A DNA stretch of 64,000 nucleotides from Gaiellasilicea sp963765705. Its GTDB lineage: Bacteria > Actinomycetota > Thermoleophilia > Gaiellales > Gaiellaceae. The notes beneath the pieces are model-generated. The model did no database searches. It was not told the origin of the DNA and worked only from the letters and a program-made list of their open reading frames with translations. Positions 17,331 to 27,397 of this stretch are shown here, in pieces. Each line of letters starts with the position of its first letter. Position 1 is the stretch's first letter. The stretch spans positions 62,001 to 126,000 of the forward strand of contig CAVXXJ010000001.1 of assembly GCA_963765705.1 (NCBI GenBank), written 5' to 3'. The position numbers and the translations under genes were made by a program.

Positions 17331-18797
17331 TCAAAAGCATAAGTTGCCTCCCGTCATCTCGGACGGCACGTCCAAACCCAGGAGCCGCAGGGCCGTAGGG
17401 GCTAGATCGGAGAGCTGGCCCCCTTCCTTTAGCGGCACTTCACTCGATGTGACTACCAAAGGCACCGGATTTGTCGTGTGGGCCGTGTGCGGGCTGACGC
17501 CGTCCGGCTCCAACATCTGCTCGGCGTTGCCGTGGTCGGCCGTCACCAGGCAGACGCCACGGGCGGCGTGGGTCGCCTCGACGACCACCCCGAGGCACTC
17601 GTCCGTTACCTCCACCGCCGTCGTGACGGCGGGGATCGAGCCGGTGTGGCCGACCATGTCCGGGTTGGCGAAGTTGATGACGGCGAAGCGGTAGCCGTTG
17701 CCGATCTCGGCGGCGAATCGCGAGGCGAGCTCGCGTGCGGACATCTCCGGCTTGTGGTCGTAGCTCGGGACGTCGCGAGGGCTCGGGACGAGGATCCGCG
17801 TCTCCCCCGCCCACTCGTCCTCGACGCCGCCGTTGAAGAAGTAGGTGACGTGCGCGTACTTCTCCGTCTCGGCCGTGTGCAGCTGGCGGGCGCGCGCACG
17901 GCCGAGCGTCTCGGCGAGCGTGTTCGCGACGACCTGCTCGCCGAAGGCGACGGGCACGTCGAGCTCCGAGGAGTAGCGCGTCATCGTCGTCAGGTCGAAG
18001 CCCGCCTCGACGAGCCTGGTCGCGAGCTGGCGGCCGCGGTCGGGCCGGAAGTTGAAGAAGATCGCGGCGTCGTGCTTCCCCCTCGTCGTCCCCGCGGCGA
18101 CGACCGGCCGAAGGAACTCGTCCGTGATGCCGGACTCGTAGCTTCGTTGCACCTCTTCCAACATGTTATGGGACGGTGTACCCAGGCCCCTTGTGATTGC
18201 GTCCACAGCCACCTGTGTGCGCTCCCAGCGCTGGTCGCGGTCCATCGCGTAGTAGCGCCCGACGACCGTGGCGATCCGCTCGGCCGGCAGCGTCGCGAGA
18301 TCGGCGACCGCGGACGTCGGCGAGACGTCGCGGCCGTCGGTGAACGCGTGGATCCAGGTCCGCTCCTCCATCCCCTGTCGCTTCGCGAGCTCGAGCAGCG
18401 CGCGGAGATGGTCGATGTGCGAATGGACGCCGCCCCGCGAGACGAGCCCGAGCAGATGGACGTCGCCGCCGCGCGCACGAGCCCGCTCGAACGCCGAGAC
18501 GAGTGCCGGGTTCTCGTAGAGCGAGCCGTCGCGGACCGCCTGGTTCACGCGCATCAGGTCCTGGAAGAGAATCCGCCCGGAGCCGATCGTCAGGTGCCCG
18601 ACCTCCGAGTTGCCCATCTGCCCCTCCGGCAGCCCGACCGCCTCGCCGGAGGCCTTCAGCGTCGTGTGCGGGTACTCGCGCCAGAGCCGGTCGAACACCG
18701 GCGTCTCGGCGAGCTCGACCGCGTTGCCCGGCCCCGCGGGCGCGCAGCCCCAGCCGTCGAGCACGACGAGCGTTACGAGGGGGAAGCGGCCCGGCAA
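17331..18797 (-). CDS. gpmI: cofactor-independent phosphoglycerate mutase
   Basis: Interconverts 3- and 2-phosphoglycerate with a phosphoserine intermediate and two Mn ions. 488 residues. Catalytic Ser64 lies in GQMGNSEVGHLTIGSG. Other signatures are VVLDGWG, SRGGVHSHIDHLRALL, HAFTDGRDVSPTSA, INFANPDMVGHTGS and VTADHGNAEQM. The start region overlaps the tpiA end by 25 bp. A patch near 18160-18200 is AT-richer and uses unusual codons but stays in frame. It is the last enzyme of the gap-pgk-tpiA-gpmI block, giving a nearly complete lower glycolysis run. Confidence 0.96.
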   Translation of the reverse strand: MPGRFPLVTLVVLDGWGCAPAGPGNAVELAETPVFDRLWREYPHTTLKASGEAVGLPEGQMGNSEVGHLTIGSGRILFQDLMRVNQAVRDGSLYENPALVSAFERARARGGDVHLLGLVSRGGVHSHIDHLRALLELAKRQGMEERTWIHAFTDGRDVSPTSAVADLATLPAERIATVVGRYYAMDRDQRWERTQVAVDAITRGLGTPSHNMLEEVQRSYESGITDEFLRPVVAAGTTRGKHDAAIFFNFRPDRGRQLATRLVEAGFDLTTMTRYSSELDVPVAFGEQVVANTLAETLGRARARQLHTAETEKYAHVTYFFNGGVEDEWAGETRILVPSPRDVPSYDHKPEMSARELASRFAAEIGNGYRFAVINFANPDMVGHTGSIPAVTTAVEVTDECLGVVVEATHAARGVCLVTADHGNAEQMLEPDGVSPHTAHTTNPVPLVVTSSEVPLKEGGQLSDLAPTALRLLGLDVPSEMTGGNLCF

Positions 18798-19465
18798 ATC
18801 GCTGCGAAGGAGTCGGGCTCGAGCGAGGCGCCGCCGACGAGCGCGCCGTCGATCGAGGGCTGCGAGAGCAGCTCGGCCGCGTTCTCGGGCTTGACCGAGC
18901 CTCCGTAGAGCACCGGCCGGTCGAGCAAGCCCTTGATGAAGCGGTGCGCCTCCTCGGCCATCTCGGGCGTGGCGGTCTTGCCCGTGCCGATCGCCCAGAC
19001 GGGCTCGTAGGCGATCACGAGGTTCGCGTGCTCGCCCGCTGCGAACGCGATCGCCTCGACCTGGATCTTGAGCACGAGCTCCGTGTCACCGGACTCGCGC
19101 TGCTCGAGCGACTCGCCGACACAGGCGATCACCGCGAGCCCGGACTCGAGCGCGGCGCGCGTCCGGCGGGCGACCATCTCGTCCGTGTCGCCGAAGAGCT
19201 GGCGCCGCTCCGAATGCCCGACGAGGGCGCCCTGGACACCGAGCTCGAGCAGCATCGACGGCGACACCTCGCCGGTGTAGGCGCCGCTCGCCTCCCAGTG
19301 GACGTTCTGCGCATAGATCGTCCGGCCGCTCTCGACCCCGGCCGCCAGCGAGACGAACGGCGGGCAGAAGACGACGTCGACGCCCGCGGGCGCGTCGAAG
19401 CCCTCGAAGAACGCCTCCGCGTCGCGCGGCCCTTTGAACATCTTCCAGTTGCCTGCGATCAGCAT
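18773..19465 (-). CDS. tpiA: triosephosphate isomerase
   Basis: Interconverts DHAP and glyceraldehyde-3-phosphate. 230 residues from ATG 19465, a little short for the usual 245-255. Catalytic residues are all present: Lys in MLIAGNWKMFKG, His in LVGHSERRQLFGD, Glu in VIAYEPVWAIGTGKTA, with the phosphate loop VLYGGSVKPENA and the end DGALVGGASL. It lies 4 bp downstream of pgk and overlaps gpmI by 25 bp, so the block is tightly coupled. Confidence 0.96.
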   Translation of the reverse strand: MLIAGNWKMFKGPRDAEAFFEGFDAPAGVDVVFCPPFVSLAAGVESGRTIYAQNVHWEASGAYTGEVSPSMLLELGVQGALVGHSERRQLFGDTDEMVARRTRAALESGLAVIACVGESLEQRESGDTELVLKIQVEAIAFAAGEHANLVIAYEPVWAIGTGKTATPEMAEEAHRFIKGLLDRPVLYGGSVKPENAAELLSQPSIDGALVGGASLEPDSFAAICRAASPS

Positions 19466-19469
19466 CGGA

Positions 19470-20513
19470 TCAATTCTCCGGGATCGCGGCCACGCCGGGG
19501 AGCTCCTTGCCCTCGAGCAGCTCGAGCGAGGCGCCGCCACCGGTCGAGACCCAGGAGATCCGGTCGTCGAGGCCGAGCTCGTTGACGGCGCGCACCGAGT
19601 CGCCACCGCCGACCACGGTGTACCCCTCGACTCCGGCGACAGCCTCGGCGACCGCCTTCGTGCCCGACGCGAACGGCTCCCACTCGAAGACTCCCATCGG
19701 GCCGTTCCAGAAGACCGTGCGGGCATTGTGGATGCGGCGCGCGAAGTCGAACCGCGACTCGGGACCGATGTCGAGGCCGAGCCAGCCGTCCGGCAGCGCG
19801 GCGAACGGCGCCACCTTCGTCTCCGCGTCCTCGGCGAACGCGCTTGCGGCAACGACGTCCGTCGGCAGGACGACCGGGAAGGGGAGTGGGTTCTCGTCGC
19901 GCAGCTCCTCGGCCATCTTGCCGCCCACGATGACCGAATCCGCGCGGCCGCCGAGGTTCTTCAGGACGCCGAGCTTGTCCTCCACCTTGGCGCCGCCGGT
20001 CACGAGCAGGAACGGCCGCTCGACCTCGCCGAGGAGCCTGCCGAGATACTCGAGCTCGGCGAGCAGCAGCAGCCCCGCGTATGCGGGCAGGAGCTCCGCG
20101 ACCCCCACCGTGGATGCGTGCGCCCGGTGAGCGGAGCCGAACGCGTCGTTGACGAAGAGATCGCAGCCCTCGGCGAGCTCGCGCGCGAAGCCGGGATCGT
20201 TCGTGGTCTCGCCGGCGTGGAAGCGCGTGTTCTCGAGCACGTCGATCCGCTCGTCCGGAAGCAGCTCGCGCAGGTGCTCGCGCACCGGCTCGATCCGGAA
20301 CGCCGGCTCCTCGCCCTTCGGGCGGCCGAGGTGCGAGCAGACGCGGATCCCTGCAACGCCGCCCTCGAGCAGGAGCTCGAGCGTCGGCAGCGCCGCGCGA
20401 ATGCGCGTGTCGTCGGCGACCTTGCCGTCCTCGAGCGGAACGTTGAGGTCGGCGCGGACGAGCACCACCTTCCCGGCAACGTCGGCACCGCGGACCGAGC
20501 GAGGCAGCCTCAG
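19470..20513 (-). CDS. pgk: phosphoglycerate kinase, unusually short, CTG start
   Basis: Transfers phosphate from 1,3-bisphosphoglycerate to ADP. Signatures are VLVRADLNVPL, GIRVCSHLGRPKG, LFVNDAFGSAHRAHAST, FLLVTGGAKVEDKLGVL, VFWNGPMGVFEW and TVVGGGDSVRA. About 347 residues against the usual 385-415. Most of the loss is between GGKMAEEL and LPTDVVAA, where about 25 residues of the C-domain helix that usually contains GKSLVE are missing. The frame has no ATG/GTG/TTG near the correct N-terminus. CTG 20513 overlaps the gap stop (CTGA) and gives the expected start. Confidence 0.93.
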   Translation of the reverse strand: MRLPRSVRGADVAGKVVLVRADLNVPLEDGKVADDTRIRAALPTLELLLEGGVAGIRVCSHLGRPKGEEPAFRIEPVREHLRELLPDERIDVLENTRFHAGETTNDPGFARELAEGCDLFVNDAFGSAHRAHASTVGVAELLPAYAGLLLLAELEYLGRLLGEVERPFLLVTGGAKVEDKLGVLKNLGGRADSVIVGGKMAEELRDENPLPFPVVLPTDVVAASAFAEDAETKVAPFAALPDGWLGLDIGPESRFDFARRIHNARTVFWNGPMGVFEWEPFASGTKAVAEAVAGVEGYTVVGGGDSVRAVNELGLDDRISWVSTGGGASLELLEGKELPGVAAIPEN

Positions 20514-21505
20514 AGCAGCGTGCCCATCAGATCGACGAGGCGGCACGAGTAGCCCCATTCGTTGTCGTACCAGCCGAAGACCTTGGCATTCCGTCCCGTC
20601 GCCATCGTCAGCTCGCTGTCGAAGATGCACGAGTACGACGAGTGGATGATGTCCGTCGAGACGAGCGGGTCCTCCGAGTACTGGAGGATCCCCTCGAGCG
20701 GCCCGCCCGCCGCTTCCTTGAAGGCGGCGTTCACCTCGTCGGCCGACGTCTCGCGGCCGAGGGTGACGACGAAGTCGGTGAGGGAGCCTGTCGGCACCGG
20801 GGCTCGGACGGCGACGCCGTCGACCTTTCCCTTCAGCTCGGGCAGGACGAGCCCGATCGCGCGCGCCGCGCCGGTCGAGGTCGGGATCAGGTTGATCGCG
20901 GCGGCACGCGCGCGGCGCAGGTCCTCGTGCGGCATGTCCTGGAGGCGCTGGTCGGCCGTGTAGGCGTGGATCGTCGTCATGAAGCCGTGCTCGATCACGA
21001 ACGCGTCGTTCAGCACCTTCGCCATCGGTGCGATGCAGTTCGTCGTGCAGGAGGCGTTGGAGACGATGTGGTGCGAGTCCTTGTCGTAGGCGTCGTCGTT
21101 GACGCCGAGCACGATCGTGATGTCGGGATCGGTGGCCGGAGCGGAGATGACGACCTTCTTCGCTCCCGCGTCGAGGTGCTTCTGGGCGCCGTCACGCTTC
21201 GTGAAGAAGCCGGTCGACTCGAGCACGACGTCGACACCGAGGTCGCCCCACGGGATCGCGCCCGGATCGCGCTCGGAGAGGAGCTTGAGCTCCTCGCCGC
21301 CGGCGCGGATGACGCCGCCGCTGACCTCGACGTCCCCGTCCAGCGGCCCGAGCGTCGAGTCGTACTTGAGGAGGTGCGCCATCGTCTGCTCGTCGCCGAG
21401 GTCGTTCGCAGCGACGATCTCGATGTCGGCCCTGCGCTCGAGCTGGGCGCGGAAGAAGTTCCGTCCGATCCGGCCGAAGCCGTTGATCCCTACGCGAATC
21501 GCCAT
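20510..21505 (-). CDS. gap: glyceraldehyde-3-phosphate dehydrogenase
   Basis: Oxidises glyceraldehyde-3-phosphate to 1,3-bisphosphoglycerate with NAD(P). 331 residues. Rossmann start VGINGFGRIGRNFFRA, an Asp/Leu motif AANDLGDEQT, catalytic Cys153 in VSNASCTTNCIAP, catalytic His in MTTIHAYTADQ, and the closing GWYDNEWGYSCRLVDL. AANDL at the adenosine-binding loop suits NAD preference. It heads the gap-pgk-tpiA-gpmI run. Confidence 0.97.
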   Translation of the reverse strand: MAIRVGINGFGRIGRNFFRAQLERRADIEIVAANDLGDEQTMAHLLKYDSTLGPLDGDVEVSGGVIRAGGEELKLLSERDPGAIPWGDLGVDVVLESTGFFTKRDGAQKHLDAGAKKVVISAPATDPDITIVLGVNDDAYDKDSHHIVSNASCTTNCIAPMAKVLNDAFVIEHGFMTTIHAYTADQRLQDMPHEDLRRARAAAINLIPTSTGAARAIGLVLPELKGKVDGVAVRAPVPTGSLTDFVVTLGRETSADEVNAAFKEAAGGPLEGILQYSEDPLVSTDIIHSSYSCIFDSELTMATGRNAKVFGWYDNEWGYSCRLVDLMGTLL

Positions 21506-21538
21506 TCGTCTCCCCCGTCTCGTTTGCCGCGGCCGAGT

Positions 21539-23026
21539 TTAGAGCGCGAGGGGGTACTTCCCGCGCAGGTAGCGCAGGTACGGGCCTGAGTCGAGGCCGC
21601 CGCCGGTGATCCGCTCGACGAGCTCGCGCGGCGTGAACTTGCGGCCATGCCGCCAGAGGTTCTCGCGCAGCCAGCCCGAGAGCGCACCGAACTCGCCCTG
21701 CTCGAACTGGTCGTGCAGGTCGGGGATCTCCGCGGTCACCTTCTCCCAGAGCTGCCCCGAGACGACGTTGCCAAGCGCGTACGTGGAGAAGTAGCCGATC
21801 GCGCCGATCGCCCAGTGCATGTCCTGGAGCACGCCGAGCGCGTGGTCGGGAGGCTCGACGCCGAGGTAGTCCAGCATCCGCTGGCTCCAGATCTCGGGGA
21901 GCTCCTCGAGATCGATCGAGTCCGCGAGCAGCTCCTGCTCGAGCTCGAAGCGGAGGATGATGTGCAGGTTGTAGGTCGCCTCGTCCGCCTCGACCCGGAT
22001 CAGCGACGGCGCGACCCAGTTGACCGAGCGGTACCAGTCCTCGAGCGGCGTGTCGCCGAGGGCGTCGGGGAAGGTCCGCTGCAGCGCGGGATAGAAGTAG
22101 CGCCAGAACGGGAGGCTGCGGCCGACCATGTTCTCCCACATGCGGCTCTGCGACTCGTGCAGGCCGAGTGAAGCGCCGCTCGCGAGCGGCGTCCGCTCGA
22201 GCTCGCGGGCGACCCCGTGCTCGTAGAGGCCGTGGCCGCACTCGTGCATCGTCCCGAAGAGGCCGTCGAGGTTGTCGTCGAAGTACCGCGTCGTCAGGCG
22301 GATGTCAGTGGTCGCCATCGAGGCGGCAAACGGATGGACGGCTGTGTCGAGGCGCCATTCCGACGGATCGAATCCGAAGCGGCGGATCACCTCCAGCTCG
22401 AACTGCTTCTGGCCTTCGAGCGGGAAGCTCACCTGGCGCAGTGGCCGCTCCCCTTCGGCGCGGGCCGTTGCGACGAACGGAATCTGCTCCTGCTTGAGCC
22501 GGTCGAAGACCTCGCGCACCTCTGCCGTCTTCATCCCCGGCTCGAAGTCGTCCAGGAGCACGTCGTACGGCTCGTCGTAGTCGTCGAAGCACTCCACGTA
22601 GCGCCGGCGAAGGTCGAAGTTGTGCCGCAGTGCGGGCAGGAACTGCGAGAAGTCCGACTCCTTGCGCGCCTTCACCCAGACGGGCATCGCGAGCGAGGCG
22701 GCGCGTGACATCTCGGCGCGCAGCTCGGCAGGCACGCGCCGCGCCTTCTCCCAGTCGCGGCGGACGAAGCGGATCAGGCTGGCCTCATCCGAGTCGTAGT
22801 CGAGCGTGTCCTCGAACGGGCCGAGCTTGTCGAGTAGCCGTCCGATCTCGTCCGAAGTGAGGGCCTCGTGGGCGATCCGCCCGATCGTCGCGAGCTGCTC
22901 GGCCCGAACGGCGCTGCCGCCGGCCGGCATCTTCACCTGCTGATCCCAGCCGAGCAGAGACGACGTGCGGTCGAGATCGTGGATCTCGCCGATGCGCACC
23001 TTGAGGTCGTCGTAGGCCGCCTGCAT
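21539..23026 (-). CDS. M32 family metallocarboxypeptidase
   Basis: Removes single residues from peptide C-termini with one zinc. 495 residues, normal for the Taq/Pfu M32 family. Zinc motif H-E-C-G-H at 261-265 (GLFGTMHECGHGLYEHG), the substrate motifs HPFAASMATTDIRLTTRY and the late ESQSRMWENMVGRSLPFW with third-ligand Glu. It starts 33 bp upstream of gap and runs the same way, so it may share the transcript, but no functional link to glycolysis is implied. Confidence 0.95.
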   Translation of the reverse strand: MQAAYDDLKVRIGEIHDLDRTSSLLGWDQQVKMPAGGSAVRAEQLATIGRIAHEALTSDEIGRLLDKLGPFEDTLDYDSDEASLIRFVRRDWEKARRVPAELRAEMSRAASLAMPVWVKARKESDFSQFLPALRHNFDLRRRYVECFDDYDEPYDVLLDDFEPGMKTAEVREVFDRLKQEQIPFVATARAEGERPLRQVSFPLEGQKQFELEVIRRFGFDPSEWRLDTAVHPFAASMATTDIRLTTRYFDDNLDGLFGTMHECGHGLYEHGVARELERTPLASGASLGLHESQSRMWENMVGRSLPFWRYFYPALQRTFPDALGDTPLEDWYRSVNWVAPSLIRVEADEATYNLHIILRFELEQELLADSIDLEELPEIWSQRMLDYLGVEPPDHALGVLQDMHWAIGAIGYFSTYALGNVVSGQLWEKVTAEIPDLHDQFEQGEFGALSGWLRENLWRHGRKFTPRELVERITGGGLDSGPYLRYLRGKYPLAL

Positions 23027-23111
23027 CGCCCGGCAACCTACCCGACGCTCAGCCGAATGGGGATTTGGGTCTCAACCAAAGACGCACGCGCCCCGGCAGG
23101 GATCTTGGCGC

Positions 23112-23143
23112 GAACGGGGATCTGCTCTCGCAGATCCCCGTTC
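23112..23143. terminator. perfect 14-bp inverted repeat, 4-nt loop
   Basis: Arms GAACGGGGATCTGC (23112-23125) and GCAGATCCCCGTTC (23130-23143) around TCTC. The hairpin would be very stable on either strand. No T-run follows on either side, so if it terminates whiA transcription it is of the tail-less kind common in high-GC actinobacteria. It could instead be an RNA-processing site. Confidence 0.6.
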
Positions 23144-23172
23144 TGATTGCGCCACCAGAAAACCAGGCGGGC

Positions 23173-23207
23173 CGGAGGGGGAGCTCCGAGGACGACCTCC
23201 CCCTCCG
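23173..23207. terminator. perfect 11-bp inverted repeat, 13-nt loop
   Basis: Arms CGGAGGGGGAG (23173-23183) and CTCCCCCTCCG (23197-23207). It lies 30 bp from the 14-bp hairpin, so the whiA 3' region carries two strong hairpins in tandem. No T-run follows. Confidence 0.5.
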
Positions 23208-23327
23208 CAACCGGGCTCACGTGCCAACGACGGACGGGGTCTAAATCCGACGCCGGACGAGCTCGGACCCGCCACTCAAGAGTAGGGCAAAGAATGACGC
23301 TCGTCACCCGTGTTACAAGTCGGATTG

Positions 23328-24248
23328 TTACGCGGTAGCGAGCTCAACGAGCTTCTTGAGCCGTCTGTGGACGGAGGCTTTCGTGCTTGGGGGGTCGCAC
23401 TTCGCCGCCAGCTCCCGTAGCGGCAGCGTCGGGTGTCGGAGCCGGAGTCGTGCGACCTCGTAGAGCCGATCGGGCAAGCGCTCGAGAATCCCGGCAGCCT
23501 GGAGCGTGCGGACGGCCTCGAGTTGTTCCTGCGCTGCGCGGCTGGTGCGCACGAGGTTGGCGTGATCGGCGTTCGCGAGCCGGTTCGCCTCGCCGCGTGC
23601 GGCCGCGACGATCGAGCGCTCCTCGAAGGCGAGCACGGTATCCCCGGCACCCGCGGCGCCGAGCACGGCCTCGATCGCGTCGAAGCTCTTGGCGTAGGCG
23701 ACGGCGTGGCGGCCGCGGTCGAGGACGGCCATGGTCGCGTCGCTTGCGGCTGCGACGGAGCGCAGGAACTCGGCGCCCTCGAGCGAGGTCGTGCGCAGCT
23801 CGAGGTGCGGCGACCTCGGCCCCGAGAGCGAGCCTCCGCCGAGCAGCGCTCCGCGCAGGTAGGCCCCGCGGCAGCACGAGCGGCCGACCACGCGCTTCGG
23901 GGGTCGCTCGAGCGGCGCGTGCCGGGAGTCGAGCACGCCCGCCTCGACGAGCCTGCCGAGTGCGGCTTCGTCGCCGGTGACGTGGAGCTGGTAGCGGGTC
24001 GCGCGGTCGAACGCGCGCCGGCTGTAGGTGCGGATCTCGGAGTGGATCCCGAGCGCGCGGAGCAGCGAGAAGGCGCGACGAGCGATGCCGGAGGTGGCGA
24101 GGTCAAGATGGAGGGCGATCTCGCCGCGGCCGCGCAGGTGGACCGTTCCGGCCGAGTGGAAGAGCGCCGAGATCTCCGCGAGCCGGCAGCAGCCTCGCGT
24201 CGGCGCGATGGCGGCCAACTCGGAGCGGAGGTCGTCAGAAAGAGGCAT
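23328..24248 (-). CDS. whiA: sporulation/cell-division regulator WhiA
   Basis: 306 residues from ATG 24248. Two LAGLIDADG-like halves (FHSAGTVHLRGRGEIALHLD; CCRGAYLRGALLGGGSLSGP) and a C-terminal helix-turn-helix (RLRHPTLPLRELAAKCDPPS then SKASVHRRLKKL-type helix). WhiA controls cell division and differentiation in Gram-positive bacteria. In most actinobacteria it lies in uvrC-rapZ-yvcK-whiA, followed by gap-pgk-tpi. Here the downstream glycolytic genes are kept, but rapZ and yvcK are not adjacent. The start overlaps the ogt end by 14 bp. Confidence 0.93.
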   Translation of the reverse strand: MPLSDDLRSELAAIAPTRGCCRLAEISALFHSAGTVHLRGRGEIALHLDLATSGIARRAFSLLRALGIHSEIRTYSRRAFDRATRYQLHVTGDEAALGRLVEAGVLDSRHAPLERPPKRVVGRSCCRGAYLRGALLGGGSLSGPRSPHLELRTTSLEGAEFLRSVAAASDATMAVLDRGRHAVAYAKSFDAIEAVLGAAGAGDTVLAFEERSIVAAARGEANRLANADHANLVRTSRAAQEQLEAVRTLQAAGILERLPDRLYEVARLRLRHPTLPLRELAAKCDPPSTKASVHRRLKKLVELATA

Positions 24249-24786
24249 TGCCCTCCAGCGACAGGAGGCGGCGCTTGTAGTCGACGCCGAGCTCGCCGTA
24301 GCCGCCGATCCCGCCGACCGACACGACGCGGTGGCAGGGGACGAAGAGCGAGAACCGGTTCTCGGCGCAGAACGTGCCGGCCGCCCTGGCTGCCCGCGCG
24401 CGGCCGGCGAGGGCCGAGAGCTCGCCGTAGCTGACGACGTCGCCCCAGGGAACGTTCCGCAGCGCGCCGGCGAGCGCCGCCTGGAACGGCGTCGCCCAGT
24501 CCTCGTCCAGCGGCACATCCGCGAAAGAGACGGGCTCCCCGGCGAAGTAGCGGTGGAGCCCTTGCAGCAATTCCGGCACAAACCCGTTGCCGTTCGGCGC
24601 GGACTGCTCCGATAGCGTCTCAGTAGGGACACCCGGGGTGCCCCTGGGGGTCGTTTGGGACATGGTTTGCGACATGGAGGCGCCCGGCGTCGGCGGGTCG
24701 TGGGCGACGACGACGCGGCCGTCGCCGACCCACAGCTCCCCCACGCCCCAGCCGTCGATCTCGTAGGGGTGGCGCGTCACGCGCAT
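24235..24786 (-). CDS. ogt: methylated-DNA-[protein]-cysteine S-methyltransferase
   Basis: Repairs O6-alkylguanine by transferring the alkyl group irreversibly to its own cysteine. 183 residues from ATG 24786. The C-terminal DNA-binding domain has TPFQAALAGALRNVPWGDVV, YGELSALAGRARAARAAGTF, ENRFSLFVPCHRVVSVGG with acceptor Cys151, and GYGELGVDYKRRLLSLEG. The recognition Arg sits in the helix RARAARAAG. The N-terminal 90 residues are the usual variable domain. It overlaps the whiA start. Confidence 0.93.
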   Translation of the reverse strand: MRVTRHPYEIDGWGVGELWVGDGRVVVAHDPPTPGASMSQTMSQTTPRGTPGVPTETLSEQSAPNGNGFVPELLQGLHRYFAGEPVSFADVPLDEDWATPFQAALAGALRNVPWGDVVSYGELSALAGRARAARAAGTFCAENRFSLFVPCHRVVSVGGIGGYGELGVDYKRRLLSLEGNASF

Positions 24787-24810
24787 CGACACCGACTCTA
24801 CAATCGCGCC

Positions 24811-26463
<1,653 letters not shown>

Positions 26464-26475
26464 CGTCCCCGCCAC

Positions 26476-27366
26476 GTGAGCGAATCGGGATTCGAAGACA
26501 CCCGGAGGCTGGCACTCCCCGGCGTCGAGCTCGCCTACCGTGAGCTCGGGACGGGCGAGCCTTTGCTCCTCGTCCACGGCGGTGCCTCCGATCTCCGGAC
26601 GTGGACACGGCAGCTGCCGGCTTTCGCCGAGGCGTATCGCACCATCGTCTACAGCCGCCGGTACGCGCGGCCGAACGCCCGCATCGATCCCGAAGCAGAG
26701 GATCCGATCGACGCGCACGTCGCCGATCAGGTCGCCCTGATCGGGGCGTTGGGAGCGTCGCCGGCCAGCATCGTCGGGCACTCGTGGGGTGGGTTCGTCA
26801 GCCTGTTGACGGCGAGCCGTCACCCCGACTCGGTGCGCACGCTCGTCCTGATCGAGCCGCCCGTGCTGACGCTCCTCGCGAACGTGCCGCCGAACCTCCG
26901 CGAGCTCGCCCGGCTGTTCGTGCGCAACCCGGCCGCCTGCGCGGCGTTCATGAAGTTCGGTGCCGGAGCGGCCGCCCCCGCGGAGCGCGCGTTCCGGCGG
27001 GGCGACGACGAGACGGCGCTGCGCAAGTTCGGCAGCGGCGTCCTCGGACGCGCGGCATTCTCGGAGCTGGCGCCGGAACGGCTCGAGCAGGCGCGCGAGA
27101 ACATCGACGTCGACCGGGCGCAGCTCCTCGGCGCAGGTTTCCCTCCGGTCGCCGATGACGAGGTGCGCCAGGTGCGTGCCCCGACGCTGCTCGTTTCCGG
27201 GTCGCGCAGCCCGCGCTTCCTCGGCCACACCCTCGATCGCCTCGAGGAGCTGCTGCCCGACGCCGAACGCGTTCGCGTCGACGGCGCGTCGCACCTCGTC
27301 CACGAGGATCAACCCGCGGCCGTGAACGCCGCGATCCTGGACTTCCTCCGCCGCCGCGGTCGCTGA
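26476..27366 (+). CDS. alpha/beta-hydrolase
   Basis: 296 residues. Oxyanion loop LLLVHGGASDLRTW, nucleophile elbow SIVGHSWGGFVSL (Ser), a late acid in APTLLVSGSRSPRFLG and catalytic His in RVDGASHLVHEDQPAAV. The fold covers esterases, haloperoxidases and C-C hydrolases; substrate unknown. It starts 12 bp after pruA and may be in one transcript with it. Confidence 0.88.
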   Translation: MSESGFEDTRRLALPGVELAYRELGTGEPLLLVHGGASDLRTWTRQLPAFAEAYRTIVYSRRYARPNARIDPEAEDPIDAHVADQVALIGALGASPASIVGHSWGGFVSLLTASRHPDSVRTLVLIEPPVLTLLANVPPNLRELARLFVRNPAACAAFMKFGAGAAAPAERAFRRGDDETALRKFGSGVLGRAAFSELAPERLEQARENIDVDRAQLLGAGFPPVADDEVRQVRAPTLLVSGSRSPRFLGHTLDRLEELLPDAERVRVDGASHLVHEDQPAAVNAAILDFLRRRGR

Positions 27367-27397
27367 GCTGGCGGAACGCCCACGGTAGCCTTCCCGC

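Larger units (their letters stand above)
23027..23327. other. intergenic region between whiA and the M32 gene, rich in inverted repeats
   Basis: About 300 bp with no convincing gene. An open 89-codon minus frame exists but is interrupted in sense by two strong perfect hairpins and has no family resemblance. Besides the hairpins listed separately, AATCCGAC (about 23244) and GTCGGATT (about 23318) form another 8-bp inverted pair. The layout suits termination or processing of the whiA transcript before the carboxypeptidase-glycolysis block. Confidence 0.5.

Noticed and set aside
17478..18908. 476-codon + strand ORF opposite gpmI
   Set aside because: Antisense shadow of gpmI, whose catalytic motifs are all present on the minus strand.
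23038..23307. 89-codon minus ORF between whiA and the carboxypeptidase
   Set aside because: The two perfect hairpins account for much of its sequence and it has no recognisable family. Kept only as intergenic sequence, though a real small gene is not excluded.
24600..24680. Near-palindrome GGGACACCCGGGGTGCCCC inside ogt as a regulatory site
   Set aside because: It is imperfect, lies in coding sequence in the variable ogt N-domain, and such GC palindromes are expected by chance here.
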